Below are positions 24,763 to 33,310 of a DNA stretch of 64,000 nt, piece after piece. The position numbers and the translations under genes are program-made. The notes beneath the pieces are model-generated. The model made no database searches. It was not told where the DNA came from and saw only the letters and a list, made by a program, of their open reading frames with translations. Source of the stretch: Nitrosomaritimum sp035528495. Its GTDB lineage: Archaea > Thermoproteota > Nitrososphaeria > Nitrososphaerales > Nitrosopumilaceae. The stretch is from assembly GCA_035528495.1 (NCBI GenBank), contig DATKYM010000100.1:1-64000 (forward strand), given 5' to 3'. The first letter of the stretch is position 1. Each line of letters opens with the position of its first letter.

Positions 24763-24918
24763 TCAATCCTTTTGAGATTTAATTTTTACATCGTATAGAC
24801 TAAACATTCTGTGTCCACGCTTTTCACAAAGTAGGTTAATGAAAGATGCTAGTTGATCCTCAAACACTTTATTGGTTTGGTCTTTTGCCATAGGAATTTT
24901 GCATTTAGAACAATTCAT
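24763..24918 (-). CDS. small zinc-knuckle-like protein, 51 aa, unknown
   Basis: A 51-residue ORF starting M-N-C-S-K-C-K-I-P-M, with a third cysteine (LLCEKRGH) and a helical, charged body. The CxxC plus C-E-K-R-G-H could bind zinc. It lies 16 nt downstream of the 72-aa gene on the same strand, so the two probably form a small operon. Confidence 0.55.
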   Translation of the reverse strand: MNCSKCKIPMAKDQTNKVFEDQLASFINLLCEKRGHRMFSLYDVKIKSQKD

Positions 24919-24934
24919 GATTTTGATAAATTAC

Positions 24935-25153
24935 CTAAACCGCTATCATGTACTGATTGATCAAATTTTTTTTGACTGATTCTATGTATGCTCGTCTGGT
25001 AGTTGGAATTGACCGCCATTTGGTATATATCACATCATCTAAAATTTCGTAAATTTTGTTAATTTCTGTGCCTATTTCGATCTCTTTTTTGGCAATTTCA
25101 ACTAATTCGTGGATCCGTAGTTCTCGTCTCCAAGTTTGAGCATAATCTGCCAT
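24935..25153 (-). CDS. small helical protein of unknown function, 72 aa
   Basis: Starts MADYAQTWRRELRIHELVEI (ATG at 25153). It is predicted nearly all helix, with a basic end (TTRRAYIESVKKNLINQY). I do not recognise the family. The regular amphipathic pattern and its small partner downstream suggest a real gene, perhaps nucleic-acid binding. Confidence 0.6.
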   Translation of the reverse strand: MADYAQTWRRELRIHELVEIAKKEIEIGTEINKIYEILDDVIYTKWRSIPTTRRAYIESVKKNLINQYMIAV

Positions 25154-25406
25154 CAAGTTTTTTGGGAATTAATGATCTAAAAGGATCACTATCGAATCAT
25201 AACATTAGGAATTTTTCAAAAATCTAGGGAGATTCTAATTATCAAACATTGACGACAGATTCAGGGACACTCAGTTTCATATTTTTCTAAGTTTCTAGAG
25301 TCTTAATTTGGATGATTTTTTTGATATTATGCCAGGTTTTGAATGGAAAAAATGAAGAATATCGCATTTCAGAAGAATAAAAAAGAAACAAAACTCAATA
25401 CAAATT

Positions 25407-26174
25407 ATGTCTCTTACTGTTTTGACCTTGCTTTCAGAAAGAAAAATTGGCAAGTTTGATGTTTATGAGGCATTATTAGACACATTAGCGAAAAATGAGA
25501 TAAATTTACAAAAAAATGATGTATTAGTGATTTCAACAAAATATATCTCAAATTCACAAGGTAGGATAGTAAATACAAACCAAATCACAGTTTCAACCAA
25601 GGGATATGAAATTTCTAAAAAATTTCAAATGAAACCCGAAATAGCCGAAATAATCCTAAGAGAGACTGATAAGATTTTTGGAGGAATAGCAGGTTTTGTA
25701 ATTACTTCGTCAGATAACATTATGGCACCCAATGGAGGAATTGACAAGTCAAATGCAAAAAAGGACCAGATTATACTCTATCCAAAAAATCCGTTTCTTG
25801 TAGCAGAGCAAATAAGAAGAAAAATATTTTTAAATTTCTCAATTCATGTTGGAGTTATCCTTGTTGATAGTCGTTTAATGCCAGGACGAGTAGGTACTTC
25901 AGGAGTTGCAATTTCATGTGCTGGAATTGAACCAGTGTTGGACATGAGATCCACAAAAGATCTGGATGGAAATCCTCTTAAAGTCACGTTTCAAGCAGTT
26001 GTGGATAATATCGCCACCATAGCAAATCACAAAATGGGAGAAGGTGCAGAATCGAAACCTTTTGCAATTGTAAGAGATTCTGGAGCCCAATTAACAGATA
26101 GAAAAATCAGTCCTTCTGAAATGGCCATATCCTCAGACCAGTGTGTCTATGTTAGAGGGTTGGCAAATGTGTAA
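25407..26174 (+). CDS. cofE: coenzyme F420-0:L-glutamate ligase CofE, 255 aa
   Basis: It contains family motifs NDVLVISTKYISNSQGR, NGGIDKSNA, LVDSRLMPGRVGTSGVAISCAGI and the C-terminal D-Q-C-V-Y-V-R-G. CofE adds gamma-linked glutamates to F420-0 using GTP. Thaumarchaeota are known to make F420. It is transcribed alone from the 253-nt gap upstream. Confidence 0.92.
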   Translation: MSLTVLTLLSERKIGKFDVYEALLDTLAKNEINLQKNDVLVISTKYISNSQGRIVNTNQITVSTKGYEISKKFQMKPEIAEIILRETDKIFGGIAGFVITSSDNIMAPNGGIDKSNAKKDQIILYPKNPFLVAEQIRRKIFLNFSIHVGVILVDSRLMPGRVGTSGVAISCAGIEPVLDMRSTKDLDGNPLKVTFQAVVDNIATIANHKMGEGAESKPFAIVRDSGAQLTDRKISPSEMAISSDQCVYVRGLANV

Positions 26175-26227
26175 TATTCAAAACCTTTCCACTGGACTTT
26201 AAATAGTAGTTTTCTTTGGGTCAAATA

Positions 26228-26779
26228 ATGGAGTACATGACGAGTTATCCAAAAACAGTGTCATTTTTGGATGGTCTGAAGCATAAAATCATTGCAGACA
26301 ATAGAGAAGGTCTAGAACAACTTCACATCGTCGTTAAGAAAAATTTTGAAGAATTACTTCAAATTTTTACATCAGAGGGATTTACAAAAGTAAAATTTGA
26401 ACACAAACAACCAGATCAAATAGGGAGCGGGTTAAATCTTAAATTAAAAAAACCTTGGGAAATTCATGTAAGAATGGTAGATTTGAAAAAGGGGTTAATA
26501 GGAATTCATGCAGAAGTAGAAGTCTCTCGAGATTATCTTCAACATTTAGTTTCTCAACGGACACCAGTTGTTTATGAAATAGAAGAGATTTTAAAAAAAT
26601 ATCAAATAGATTATAATATTTGGCACGACAAAATTAAAAAAAATGTTCAAACAATTTTCGATAATTATAAGGTAAAGCTTGATACACCAAGTCTTCCAGT
26701 CTTCGCATGGAAACCGATGTTGTTTGTAATTAGTACCATAAGCTTGTTTTATCTCTGGAAATACATCAATACCATATAG
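26228..26779 (+). CDS. tail-anchored protein of unknown function, 183 aa
   Basis: I choose the ATG at 26228 because a TATA-like CTTTAAATAG at about 26199-26208 sits about 25 nt upstream. The first 155 residues are soluble alpha/beta (KPWEIHVRMVDLKKG, IHAEVEVSRDYLQHLV) and the last 20 form one membrane helix (KPMLFVISTISLFYLW). The topology implies a cytoplasmic domain anchored by its tail. Family not recognised. Confidence 0.65.
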   Translation: MEYMTSYPKTVSFLDGLKHKIIADNREGLEQLHIVVKKNFEELLQIFTSEGFTKVKFEHKQPDQIGSGLNLKLKKPWEIHVRMVDLKKGLIGIHAEVEVSRDYLQHLVSQRTPVVYEIEEILKKYQIDYNIWHDKIKKNVQTIFDNYKVKLDTPSLPVFAWKPMLFVISTISLFYLWKYINTI

Positions 26780-26800
26780 ATAATTAAAGAAAAAAAGGAT

Positions 26801-27130
26801 CTAAATACCCATAGTTTCTTCTTTGATCATTTCAAGAAAGACCTTATCACCTACTGCTAGACCCATTTCTTTGTATTCATGCATCTCAAGTTTTAATTGA
26901 GTAAGCCCACTTTGCATGCCTAATCCACCGCCTCCGCCAGATAACATTTTGTTTAAATCTTTCATCATGTCATTCATGTTAGAAAATCCCATGACTTTAG
27001 GCGAACCAAATGGATTTGGGGGGGAGGAAGTGCCTTCCTTAAAATCTTTAATGGAAGCTAGTGAAATTATCACATTTGGTGCCCCATCTGGTGCAGTATC
27101 GATGCTTTTTACAACATATTCTTTCTTCAT
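26801..27130 (-). CDS. conserved-looking small protein with glycine linker, 109 aa
   Basis: Two short beta-rich halves flank a helix and a G5 run (MLSGGGGGLGM). The end LEMHEYKEMGLAVGDKVFLEM looks like a small beta-barrel or OB-like element. No metal or active-site motif. It converges with the tail-anchored gene. Unknown. Confidence 0.6.
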   Translation of the reverse strand: MKKEYVVKSIDTAPDGAPNVIISLASIKDFKEGTSSPPNPFGSPKVMGFSNMNDMMKDLNKMLSGGGGGLGMQSGLTQLKLEMHEYKEMGLAVGDKVFLEMIKEETMGI

Positions 27131-27234
27131 AAGTTACATGGAATTTCATTCCTTATAATTTTAGTTTTTGTTGTGATTTTTACCATTTGACAAAATTTTG
27201 AAGATTTAATTACAAATTTCAGGAATATTGACTA

Positions 27235-27771
27235 GTGTCTGAAATTGATTTGAAAACAAATCTTCGATATCATGGAATATCACCCTGGGAAATTGAGGTG
27301 ATGTACGGTTATCTTGATGCAAGATTCTCTATTTCCCAAGAGGAGATTATTCCAGAAGATGAGGATTTTGTGAGTTTCCTTGAGTGGGATATTCCACTTG
27401 CCTTCAATGATGAATTTTTCAAATGGTTTGAATTTAAACGATGGGAACAAATCAAAGCTGTTTTTAAAGAAATGAAGAGACGGCGTGGTTCAGGAAATGC
27501 AATAAAAATTATTATTAACTTTTTTGGTAACCCAAAAATCTCCTTTGTTTTAGATACAGAAGAAAAACAATGGTATGATAATGCAATAGAGAAAATAGAC
27601 TTTGTCCTAGAATTATTACCATATCACCTGAATCCTGAAAAATTGCCCTCTGATGTTACAGAATTGATTTACAAGTTTGATCCAAAATCAACAAGGTGGC
27701 GTCTTAATTTTGCAATCTCAAAAGAAAAAAAATATACATTTAGAGGAGACGTGTGGGTTTCTACTACCTAA
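27235..27771 (+). CDS. unknown acidic/aromatic soluble protein, 178 aa
   Basis: A GTG start (MSEIDLKTNLRYHG). The sequence is rich in Trp and Phe (SFLEWDIPLAFNDEFFKWFEF) with a basic patch MKRRRGSGNA. There is no signal peptide, membrane span or known motif. It overlaps the convergent 146-aa gene by 8 nt. Confidence 0.65.
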   Translation: MSEIDLKTNLRYHGISPWEIEVMYGYLDARFSISQEEIIPEDEDFVSFLEWDIPLAFNDEFFKWFEFKRWEQIKAVFKEMKRRRGSGNAIKIIINFFGNPKISFVLDTEEKQWYDNAIEKIDFVLELLPYHLNPEKLPSDVTELIYKFDPKSTRWRLNFAISKEKKYTFRGDVWVSTT

Positions 27772-28204
27772 GATCTTTTTGAAATGGTTCTAGAAGATCA
27801 TGGAGTTCTTTGTATTTTGACTCTAAGAATTCTAAGGCATCAATGAGTTTTTTTGATTTTCCATATTTGTAACGAACTAATTCACGGTGATGCCAAAAAG
27901 TTTTTCCGTCTCCAGCAGAGATTGTTGTAAAATAATCTGTTCCTTTCAAATTATCAGAGAGTTTTACATCATATGGGAAAAGCAACTCTACAATAAACCA
28001 TTCATCTCCATCAGGATAATCTGAACCTGTCTCAATATCAAAAAAGATATGCAACAGATCTGATTGCATTAAACCATCATCATTAATTGATGGATGTTTA
28101 ATTCCTGATTTTTTAAAATCAATACTTAGCAACTGAGGCTCAAAGAATCCTTTGATGATGGATTTTCTAAAAATCTTATTTGCTTCGTTTATGTTCAAGA
28201 GCAA
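27764..28204 (-). CDS. unknown soluble protein, 146 aa
   Basis: An acidic protein (IFFDIETGSDYPDGDEWFIV, FWHHRELVRYKYGKS) with helical ends and a central beta portion. No catalytic motif recognised. The W-H-H and D-x-E-x-G-S-D residues could bind metal, but that is a guess. Confidence 0.6.
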   Translation of the reverse strand: MLLNINEANKIFRKSIIKGFFEPQLLSIDFKKSGIKHPSINDDGLMQSDLLHIFFDIETGSDYPDGDEWFIVELLFPYDVKLSDNLKGTDYFTTISAGDGKTFWHHRELVRYKYGKSKKLIDALEFLESKYKELHDLLEPFQKDLR

Positions 28205-28251
28205 AATAATCTACAAACAAACTAGACTATAACTTCTTAGGTTATGGAATC

Positions 28252-29214
28252 TTAAACTTTGAGGGAATCAAGTATTGCTGAAACATCCGTAGTAGGGACA
28301 CCATCTTTAGAAATATTTTGTTTTGCTGGAGGATTTTCAATATAATTTGGTATTTTATCTGTCAGTCGTGTAGCAAATGGGGAAATCGTTTCATTTTTGT
28401 AAAATATTCCAGTGGGAATTTTATTTCCCCACTCTAAGGATTTAATCAAGGCTTGAGCTAATTTCTCATTTATTTCCGCTTCATCGGCATAATGTACCAC
28501 TGGATCAAATCCGGTATCTTCCAATTTGTAAATTCTAGAATGTCGCTCTATCGATTCCTTGGCTAGGTCTTCACCAGCATACCAATCCCTTGTATTGATG
28601 TCATTGTAAGTAGGACAAGGTTGTAAAACATCTAGAAATGCAAGTCCTTTATGTCTAACAGCTTGAACGATTAAATCTTTTAGATGCCTGACATCATAAG
28701 AATAAGCTCGGGCCACAAAGGTAAATCCACTTGTAACGGCTAATCCTATTGGATTTACATTATAATTTGTATTCGGGGAAGGTAGAGATTTTGTTTTTTC
28801 ACCTAGTTTCAATGTTGGAGAGGCTTGTCCTTTAGTTAAGCCATAAACACCATTATCAAATATGATGTATGTCATGTCAATATTTCGTCGTCCAGCAGCA
28901 ACAAAATGTCCGGCACCTATTCCTAATCCATCACCATCCCCACCTACTGCTACAACAGTCATTTCAGGATTGGCAAGTTTTCCACCTTGTGCAAATGTCA
29001 AGACTCTTCCATGTAATGTATGAATTCCATAAGTGTTTATGAAATGAGAAGTTTTGCCAGAACATCCGATCCCAGAAAAAATAGTAGCTTTATCACGTTC
29101 AATTCCCATTTCAGCTAATGCCATTTGTAATGCATTTACTATTCCAAAATCACCACATCCTGGACACCAATCATTGTGGACAGTAGTTTTGTAATCCGTA
29201 AGTTTAAGAGCCAT
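28252..29214 (-). CDS. 2-oxoacid:ferredoxin oxidoreductase, beta subunit, 320 aa
   Basis: It carries the thiamine-diphosphate domain: WCPGCGDFGI, then G-G-D-G-D-G-L-G-I-G-A-G-H and Y-I-I-F-D-N-G-V-Y-G-L-T-K-G-Q (Mg/TPP binding). The cysteines of WCPGCG and G-C-S-G-K-T bind one 4Fe-4S cluster. Together with the alpha/gamma subunit (11-nt overlap) it makes a two-subunit enzyme converting 2-oxoacid plus CoA to acyl-CoA with reduced ferredoxin. The substrate (2-oxoglutarate or pyruvate) cannot be fixed here; it lacks a separate delta ferredoxin subunit. Confidence 0.93.
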   Translation of the reverse strand: MALKLTDYKTTVHNDWCPGCGDFGIVNALQMALAEMGIERDKATIFSGIGCSGKTSHFINTYGIHTLHGRVLTFAQGGKLANPEMTVVAVGGDGDGLGIGAGHFVAAGRRNIDMTYIIFDNGVYGLTKGQASPTLKLGEKTKSLPSPNTNYNVNPIGLAVTSGFTFVARAYSYDVRHLKDLIVQAVRHKGLAFLDVLQPCPTYNDINTRDWYAGEDLAKESIERHSRIYKLEDTGFDPVVHYADEAEINEKLAQALIKSLEWGNKIPTGIFYKNETISPFATRLTDKIPNYIENPPAKQNISKDGVPTTDVSAILDSLKV

Positions 29215-31114
29215 GTTCTAAAATCTCCCTCTTGTTTGCCTTATTTTCAATTATCTTTTTTAAAGAGTCATAAATTTCGGTACTGGTCATTCCTCTTCCT
29301 GTGTATTTTAGAATAAAGTGATCAATTTCCTTTGTTACGTTTTGTTTGAAAATTTTTCCCAATTGACCTGAATGATTTGCCTCAATGTCAATAATGATTT
29401 TTACATTTTTTAGTAATGATTTTACAATTTCAGTTGGGAAAGGATGAAGTAATTTTATCTGAATAAATCCCACTTCAATTCCTTCTTTTTTGAGCATTTC
29501 TAAGGCATCTAATATTGGACCTTTAGTTGATCCCCACGAGATTATAGTATAATCATTAACACCGTAGGAGATAACTTGTTCATCTTCAGGAACTTGTTTT
29601 AAAATTAATTCTAATCTAGACATTCTTTTATCCATCATTTTTATCCTCATTTGAGGATCCTCAGTAATATGACCAAATTCATCAGATTCATCCCCAGAAT
29701 TCCAAAAGACTCCGTTATCTAGTCCTAATCTTGAGCGAGGGGAAATACCATCGTCAGTGAAAGCAAATCGCTTGTACTCACCTTCTACCTTATCTAGTAG
29801 TTTTCCTCGATTTATCTTAATTTTTTGCGTATCAAATTTTTTACATGTTACAACGGAACTAGAAAGGAACTTATCCATCATGTGAATTACAGGAACTTGA
29901 TACACATCAGCATAGTTGAAACATCGTCCCGTATCATAGAAACTTTCTTCAATGTCCCCTGAGGCATATACAATTTTTGGGAAATCCCCAAAGCTTCCTG
30001 CCACTGCAAATGTCAAATCATCTTGTCCATGTCTTGTAGGAAGACCCGTAGATGGACCACTTCGTTGATACACAGTTAAAACAATTGGGACCTCGTTCAT
30101 TCCAGCCCAGCCTATTGCTTCTGCCATTAAGGCAAATCCAGGTCCAGAAGTAGAGGTAGATGATCTTGTTCCAGTCAACGCAGACCCAATCATCATTCCA
30201 ATGGCAGATATTTCATCTTCTGTTTGAATTACAATAGTCGACCCCGGTCTATCATTATTAACTTCTAAAAGTTCATGTGATTCTAGAAATACACTTTCAT
30301 CCGAAGCCGGAGTGATTGGATAATAGGATTGAAATCTACATCCACTTACCATCTTCCCAATGGATGTGCCTTGATGGCCTTGAACAAGAATAGTATCAGG
30401 TTGTTTTTCAGTTCCATGTAAAGTAAAAGAAAAATCTGTAAATTTTGAGGTGGCGAAATTATAAGAATAGTTTGCAGCTTGTTTATTTATTTCAGCAATT
30501 TGGGGTTTTTTAAAAAATATGGAATCAATTGATTGCAGTAATGAATCCGATGGCATCTTTATCAAACCTAGCGAAAGAGAAACAGCTATGACATTATACA
30601 TTCTAACCATTCCTTTCATTCGTGGATTTTCGGTTTGCTCTGCAAGATTTTCTAGAATACCCTTAAAGGAGACAGGGTAAAGATGAACACCTTTTTCTTT
30701 GGCTATCTCAAGTACGCCATCTATTGTAAAGGGTTTATCTTTTGATTCCAACTCTTGATGTAGTCGTTCTTTAAAATAATTATCAAGAGTGTGTACCGAA
30801 TCAGTAGTAATTTTATTCAAGTCAGAATCGTAGATTATTCCTCCGCCTGACATCACTTCATCATAATGTCTAAAAATCGTTTCAGCGTCAAATGAGGCCA
30901 TTAAACTAACGTCATTAACATTTGAATGAATTAATTTGTCAGAAATTCTAACTGTAAAATAACTATGATCACCTTTAATGTTAGAATGGAATTCTCTTTT
31001 TCCAAATACTTGATAACCTAATTCAGCACAAACCTTTGAAAAAACATTAGCTCCGGATTCCACCCCACTTCCTTGTGGTCCACCAATTAACCAAGAAAAA
31101 TCAACAAAATCCAT
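29204..31114 (-). CDS. 2-oxoacid:ferredoxin oxidoreductase, fused gamma-alpha subunit, 636 aa
   Basis: The N-terminal gamma domain (about 1-190, IGGPQGSGVESGANVF) is fused to the alpha domain (about 225-625): GCRFQSYYPITPASDESVFL, IQTEDEISAIGMMIGSAL, GPSTGLPTRHGQDDL, with a C-terminal transketolase-like part. This is the archaeal and KorA-type fused form. The Y-P-I-T-P motif binds the 2-oxoacid. It lies 51 nt downstream of a small Cys-rich gene on the same strand. Confidence 0.92.
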   Translation of the reverse strand: MDFVDFSWLIGGPQGSGVESGANVFSKVCAELGYQVFGKREFHSNIKGDHSYFTVRISDKLIHSNVNDVSLMASFDAETIFRHYDEVMSGGGIIYDSDLNKITTDSVHTLDNYFKERLHQELESKDKPFTIDGVLEIAKEKGVHLYPVSFKGILENLAEQTENPRMKGMVRMYNVIAVSLSLGLIKMPSDSLLQSIDSIFFKKPQIAEINKQAANYSYNFATSKFTDFSFTLHGTEKQPDTILVQGHQGTSIGKMVSGCRFQSYYPITPASDESVFLESHELLEVNNDRPGSTIVIQTEDEISAIGMMIGSALTGTRSSTSTSGPGFALMAEAIGWAGMNEVPIVLTVYQRSGPSTGLPTRHGQDDLTFAVAGSFGDFPKIVYASGDIEESFYDTGRCFNYADVYQVPVIHMMDKFLSSSVVTCKKFDTQKIKINRGKLLDKVEGEYKRFAFTDDGISPRSRLGLDNGVFWNSGDESDEFGHITEDPQMRIKMMDKRMSRLELILKQVPEDEQVISYGVNDYTIISWGSTKGPILDALEMLKKEGIEVGFIQIKLLHPFPTEIVKSLLKNVKIIIDIEANHSGQLGKIFKQNVTKEIDHFILKYTGRGMTSTEIYDSLKKIIENKANKREILEHGS

Positions 31115-31165
31115 AGATTATCACCTAGTTTTTCTTAATATTAATAATATGGTGAAATAATTTTA

Positions 31166-31309
31166 CTAACCACCTGTAGCTGCATCAAACAGGGCACATT
31201 CACATTTATCTCGTTCTCCGCAATATGGACAAACACAAACACACTTTTCAATAGAACTCCCACACGCTATACAAATTGCAAATTCTTCATCATCTTCCTT
31301 AGAACTCAT
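31166..31309 (-). CDS. Cys-rich mini-protein ahead of the ferredoxin oxidoreductase, 47 aa
   Basis: An ORF of 47 residues with eight cysteines: ICIACGSS, then K-C-V-C-V-C-P-Y-C-G and K-C-E-C. The CxxC pairs and C-x-C-x-C-P-x-x-C block look like a zinc or Fe-S binding fold. It begins 53 nt upstream of the divergent dehydrogenase start and ends 51 nt before the fused gamma-alpha gene on the same strand, so it is probably transcribed with it. It could be a small partner or electron carrier, or an unrelated zinc protein. Confidence 0.6.
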   Translation of the reverse strand: MSSKEDDEEFAICIACGSSIEKCVCVCPYCGERDKCECALFDAATGG

Positions 31310-31361
31310 AGAAAGTCTAGAAAGAAATCGTATAAATGGTTTGAGATAAGTTTCATGGAAT

Positions 31362-32333
31362 ATGGAAAAAAAGAAAGTATTTCTGACAAGAACTCTTCAT
31401 GATTTTGCATTAAAGGAATTAAAGAAATGTTACCAAATTGAAGTTCATTCTGGGAAAATTCCCATCCCAAGAAAAAAATTAGAATCTAAAATTGGAGAAA
31501 TTGATGGGCTTATTTGTTTTCCGTATGATATTATTGACAGTAAATTACTTGAAAAAGCAAAAAATCTCAAAGTAATAAGCACATTCAGTGTGGGTTTTGA
31601 CCATATTGACATTGAATATGCAAAAAAAAATAAGATCAGAATAGGATATACACCTGAAGTTCTTACAAACGCCACTGCAGATCTTGCATTTTCTTTAATG
31701 ATTGATGTGATGAGAAGAGTCTCCGAGGGAGACAGAATAATTAGAAAAGGGAGTTGGAAAGAAATCTATGGGGCATATGACTATACAGGTTCCGACTTGC
31801 AGGGAAAAACCATAGGTATTTTTGGACTAGGTAGAATTGGAAGTACTCTTGCTAGACGTGCTAAATCATTTGACATGAATATTGTTTATCACAATAGAAA
31901 ACACGTTTCTAAAACTAAAGAGAAAGTCCTAGGAGTAAAATACGTCTCCTTTGAAAAATTAATCAAGCAAAGTGATGTAATATCAATTCATGTTCCACAT
32001 ACAAGTAAAACAGATAAATTATTTGATAAAAGGATTTTTAAAAAAATGAAAAAAACAGCTTTTCTAATTAACACTGCACGTGGAAAAATTATAAATCAAA
32101 AAGACCTATTGGAGGCCTTGAAGAAAAAAACCATTGCAGGTGCCGCATTAGATGTTTTCGAATTAGAACCAATTAGAAAAAACAATCCATTTACAAAAAT
32201 TCCAAATATTACACTGACTCCACATATTGGAAGTTCTACAAAAGAAACAAGAGTCAAAATGGCTAAAATTACAATGGAGAATCTTCATTTGGGGATTAAT
32301 AGCAAAAAACCAAAGTATTCTGTAGGATACTAA
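31362..32333 (+). CDS. D-isomer-specific 2-hydroxyacid dehydrogenase (glyoxylate/hydroxypyruvate reductase-like), 323 aa
   Basis: The NAD(P)-binding Rossmann motif is G-L-G-R-I-G-S-T-L-A-R-R (about 154-165). Catalytic residues lie in NTARGKIINQKDLLEAL (Arg), the E of A-L-D-V-F-E-L-E-P and the H of TPHIGSST. Length is typical for this family. A TATA-like CGTATAAATGG (31329-31339) about 27 nt ahead of the ATG supports this leaderless start. The substrate is not decided; D-3-phosphoglycerate dehydrogenases are longer. Confidence 0.9.
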   Translation: MEKKKVFLTRTLHDFALKELKKCYQIEVHSGKIPIPRKKLESKIGEIDGLICFPYDIIDSKLLEKAKNLKVISTFSVGFDHIDIEYAKKNKIRIGYTPEVLTNATADLAFSLMIDVMRRVSEGDRIIRKGSWKEIYGAYDYTGSDLQGKTIGIFGLGRIGSTLARRAKSFDMNIVYHNRKHVSKTKEKVLGVKYVSFEKLIKQSDVISIHVPHTSKTDKLFDKRIFKKMKKTAFLINTARGKIINQKDLLEALKKKTIAGAALDVFELEPIRKNNPFTKIPNITLTPHIGSSTKETRVKMAKITMENLHLGINSKKPKYSVGY

Positions 32334-32396
32334 AAAATGGGCATAATTTGAACCTCGATTTACTCTGAAAAGAATACCGCAGTTTTTATACATACA

Positions 32397-32504
32397 ATGT
32401 TACATAATAGCAAGTTGAAAAAATTCAAACATACCAATGAAGAATTAGAATTAGCAAAACAAGAAACTGAAAACGAAAAGAAGAAAAAAGAATTACAAAA
32501 ATGA
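32397..32504 (+). CDS. tiny lysine/glutamate-rich helical protein, 29-35 aa
   Basis: An ATG at 32397 gives 35 residues. A TTG at 32415 gives 29 (MKKFKHTNEELELAKQETEN...), and it sits about 27 nt after a TATA-like TTTTTATAC (32383-32391), which fits a leaderless start. The sequence is one charged helix. A strong hairpin with a T-run follows within 10 nt, giving a compact promoter-ORF-terminator unit. It may be a microprotein or a short RNA. Confidence 0.45.
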   Translation: MLHNSKLKKFKHTNEELELAKQETENEKKKKELQK

Positions 32505-32512
32505 TATTTTTC

Positions 32513-32541
32513 TCTTGTCTTTTCAGACAAGATTTTTTTTT
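32513..32541. terminator. hairpin terminator with T-run between convergent genes
   Basis: A perfect 8-bp stem TCTTGTCT (32513-32520), loop TTTC, AGACAAGA (32525-32532), followed by eight T on the plus strand. It ends the tiny ORF upstream. The minus-strand gene ends just inside (32540), so the hairpin also lies directly downstream of that gene's stop, where an A-rich tract replaces the T-run. Confidence 0.75.
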
Positions 32542-32917
32542 AAATTTGAATTATAGACCCATATCTTTGAATTAAATCATCATAAGCTTTTTTTCTGGCA
32601 AGTTTAAGATTTTTGTGTTCATCATACATTTTGGTAAAAAATGCTGCAAAAACACGCTCACCATCTAAATCAAAAAATCTCACACTAAAACTAGTACGGT
32701 CAAGTTTTTCTTCTTGGATAAATTCAATTGTTTTTATCATTTCAGAGTTAAGATGTATGTGAGCTGGATCATCATTATTCCCAATCGTTATCCACTTTTC
32801 TCGTTTTTTAATAGTCAAAGAATTACTTTTGATTTCACTTGTGGCAGATGTGTTTTTTATTATCAATAAAACATCATCAATTTTTATTACATCAGATAAT
32901 ATTTCGAATAACAACAA
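32540..32917 (-). CDS. unknown protein, possibly HutX/ChuX-like fold, 125 aa
   Basis: A soluble 125-residue protein. The stretch DDPAHIHLNSEMI, then V-R-F-F-D-L-D-G-E-R-V-F-A-A-F and M-Y-D, recalls the repeating half of heme-utilisation (HutX/ChuX/HemS) proteins. The heme-ligand evidence is weak, so I leave the function open. Confidence 0.6.
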   Translation of the reverse strand: MLLFEILSDVIKIDDVLLIIKNTSATSEIKSNSLTIKKREKWITIGNNDDPAHIHLNSEMIKTIEFIQEEKLDRTSFSVRFFDLDGERVFAAFFTKMYDEHKNLKLARKKAYDDLIQRYGSIIQI

Positions 32918-32940
32918 TTCAATTAAAATGTAAAATTATT

Positions 32941-33267
32941 TCAATTTTTATTATTTTTCATGTCTATTTGAATGAAATCATCTTGATTTCCACGAATACA
33001 ATCAGTTCCAACTGCTTTTAATGGTGAAAAACCTATTTTTCCCGAGGGGATTTTTCTGTCGCTTTGAAGAATTTGAATTTTTTCCGAAACAACTTGTTTG
33101 TGTTTCTGGCACGTAACTCCAACCATATATTCATCTGCGCCAACTGTTACAGAAACGATGAATTCTGGCGGATTAACACAAGGCTTTCCCTGTTCTGTTA
33201 TGGAGCACTTATCAGGGAACATGTCAATTATTGGTTTTTTATAAGATATTAAGATTGATTGTGGCAT
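32941..33267 (-). CDS. unknown small protein with four cysteines, 108 aa
   Basis: Cysteines at C-S-I-T-E-Q-G-K-P-C and VGVTCQKHK, plus one near the end (TDCIRG), with a basic tail KNNKN. The middle is beta-rich (EFIVSVTVGADEYMVGV). The spaced C, C, C-x2-H set could hold zinc. Twenty-three nt upstream of the 125-aa gene on the same strand; likely one operon. Confidence 0.6.
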   Translation of the reverse strand: MPQSILISYKKPIIDMFPDKCSITEQGKPCVNPPEFIVSVTVGADEYMVGVTCQKHKQVVSEKIQILQSDRKIPSGKIGFSPLKAVGTDCIRGNQDDFIQIDMKNNKN

Positions 33268-33310
33268 ATTGGATTTAATATCAAGGAATATAAAAAAAGG
33301 TTGAAAATCG

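Noticed and set aside
25290..25360. Short ORF (ending FDIMPGFEWKK) in the gap before cofE
   Set aside because: Only about 15 codons, with a stop just upstream and no promoter; too short to support. The rest of the gap 25154-25406 shows nothing else I can name.
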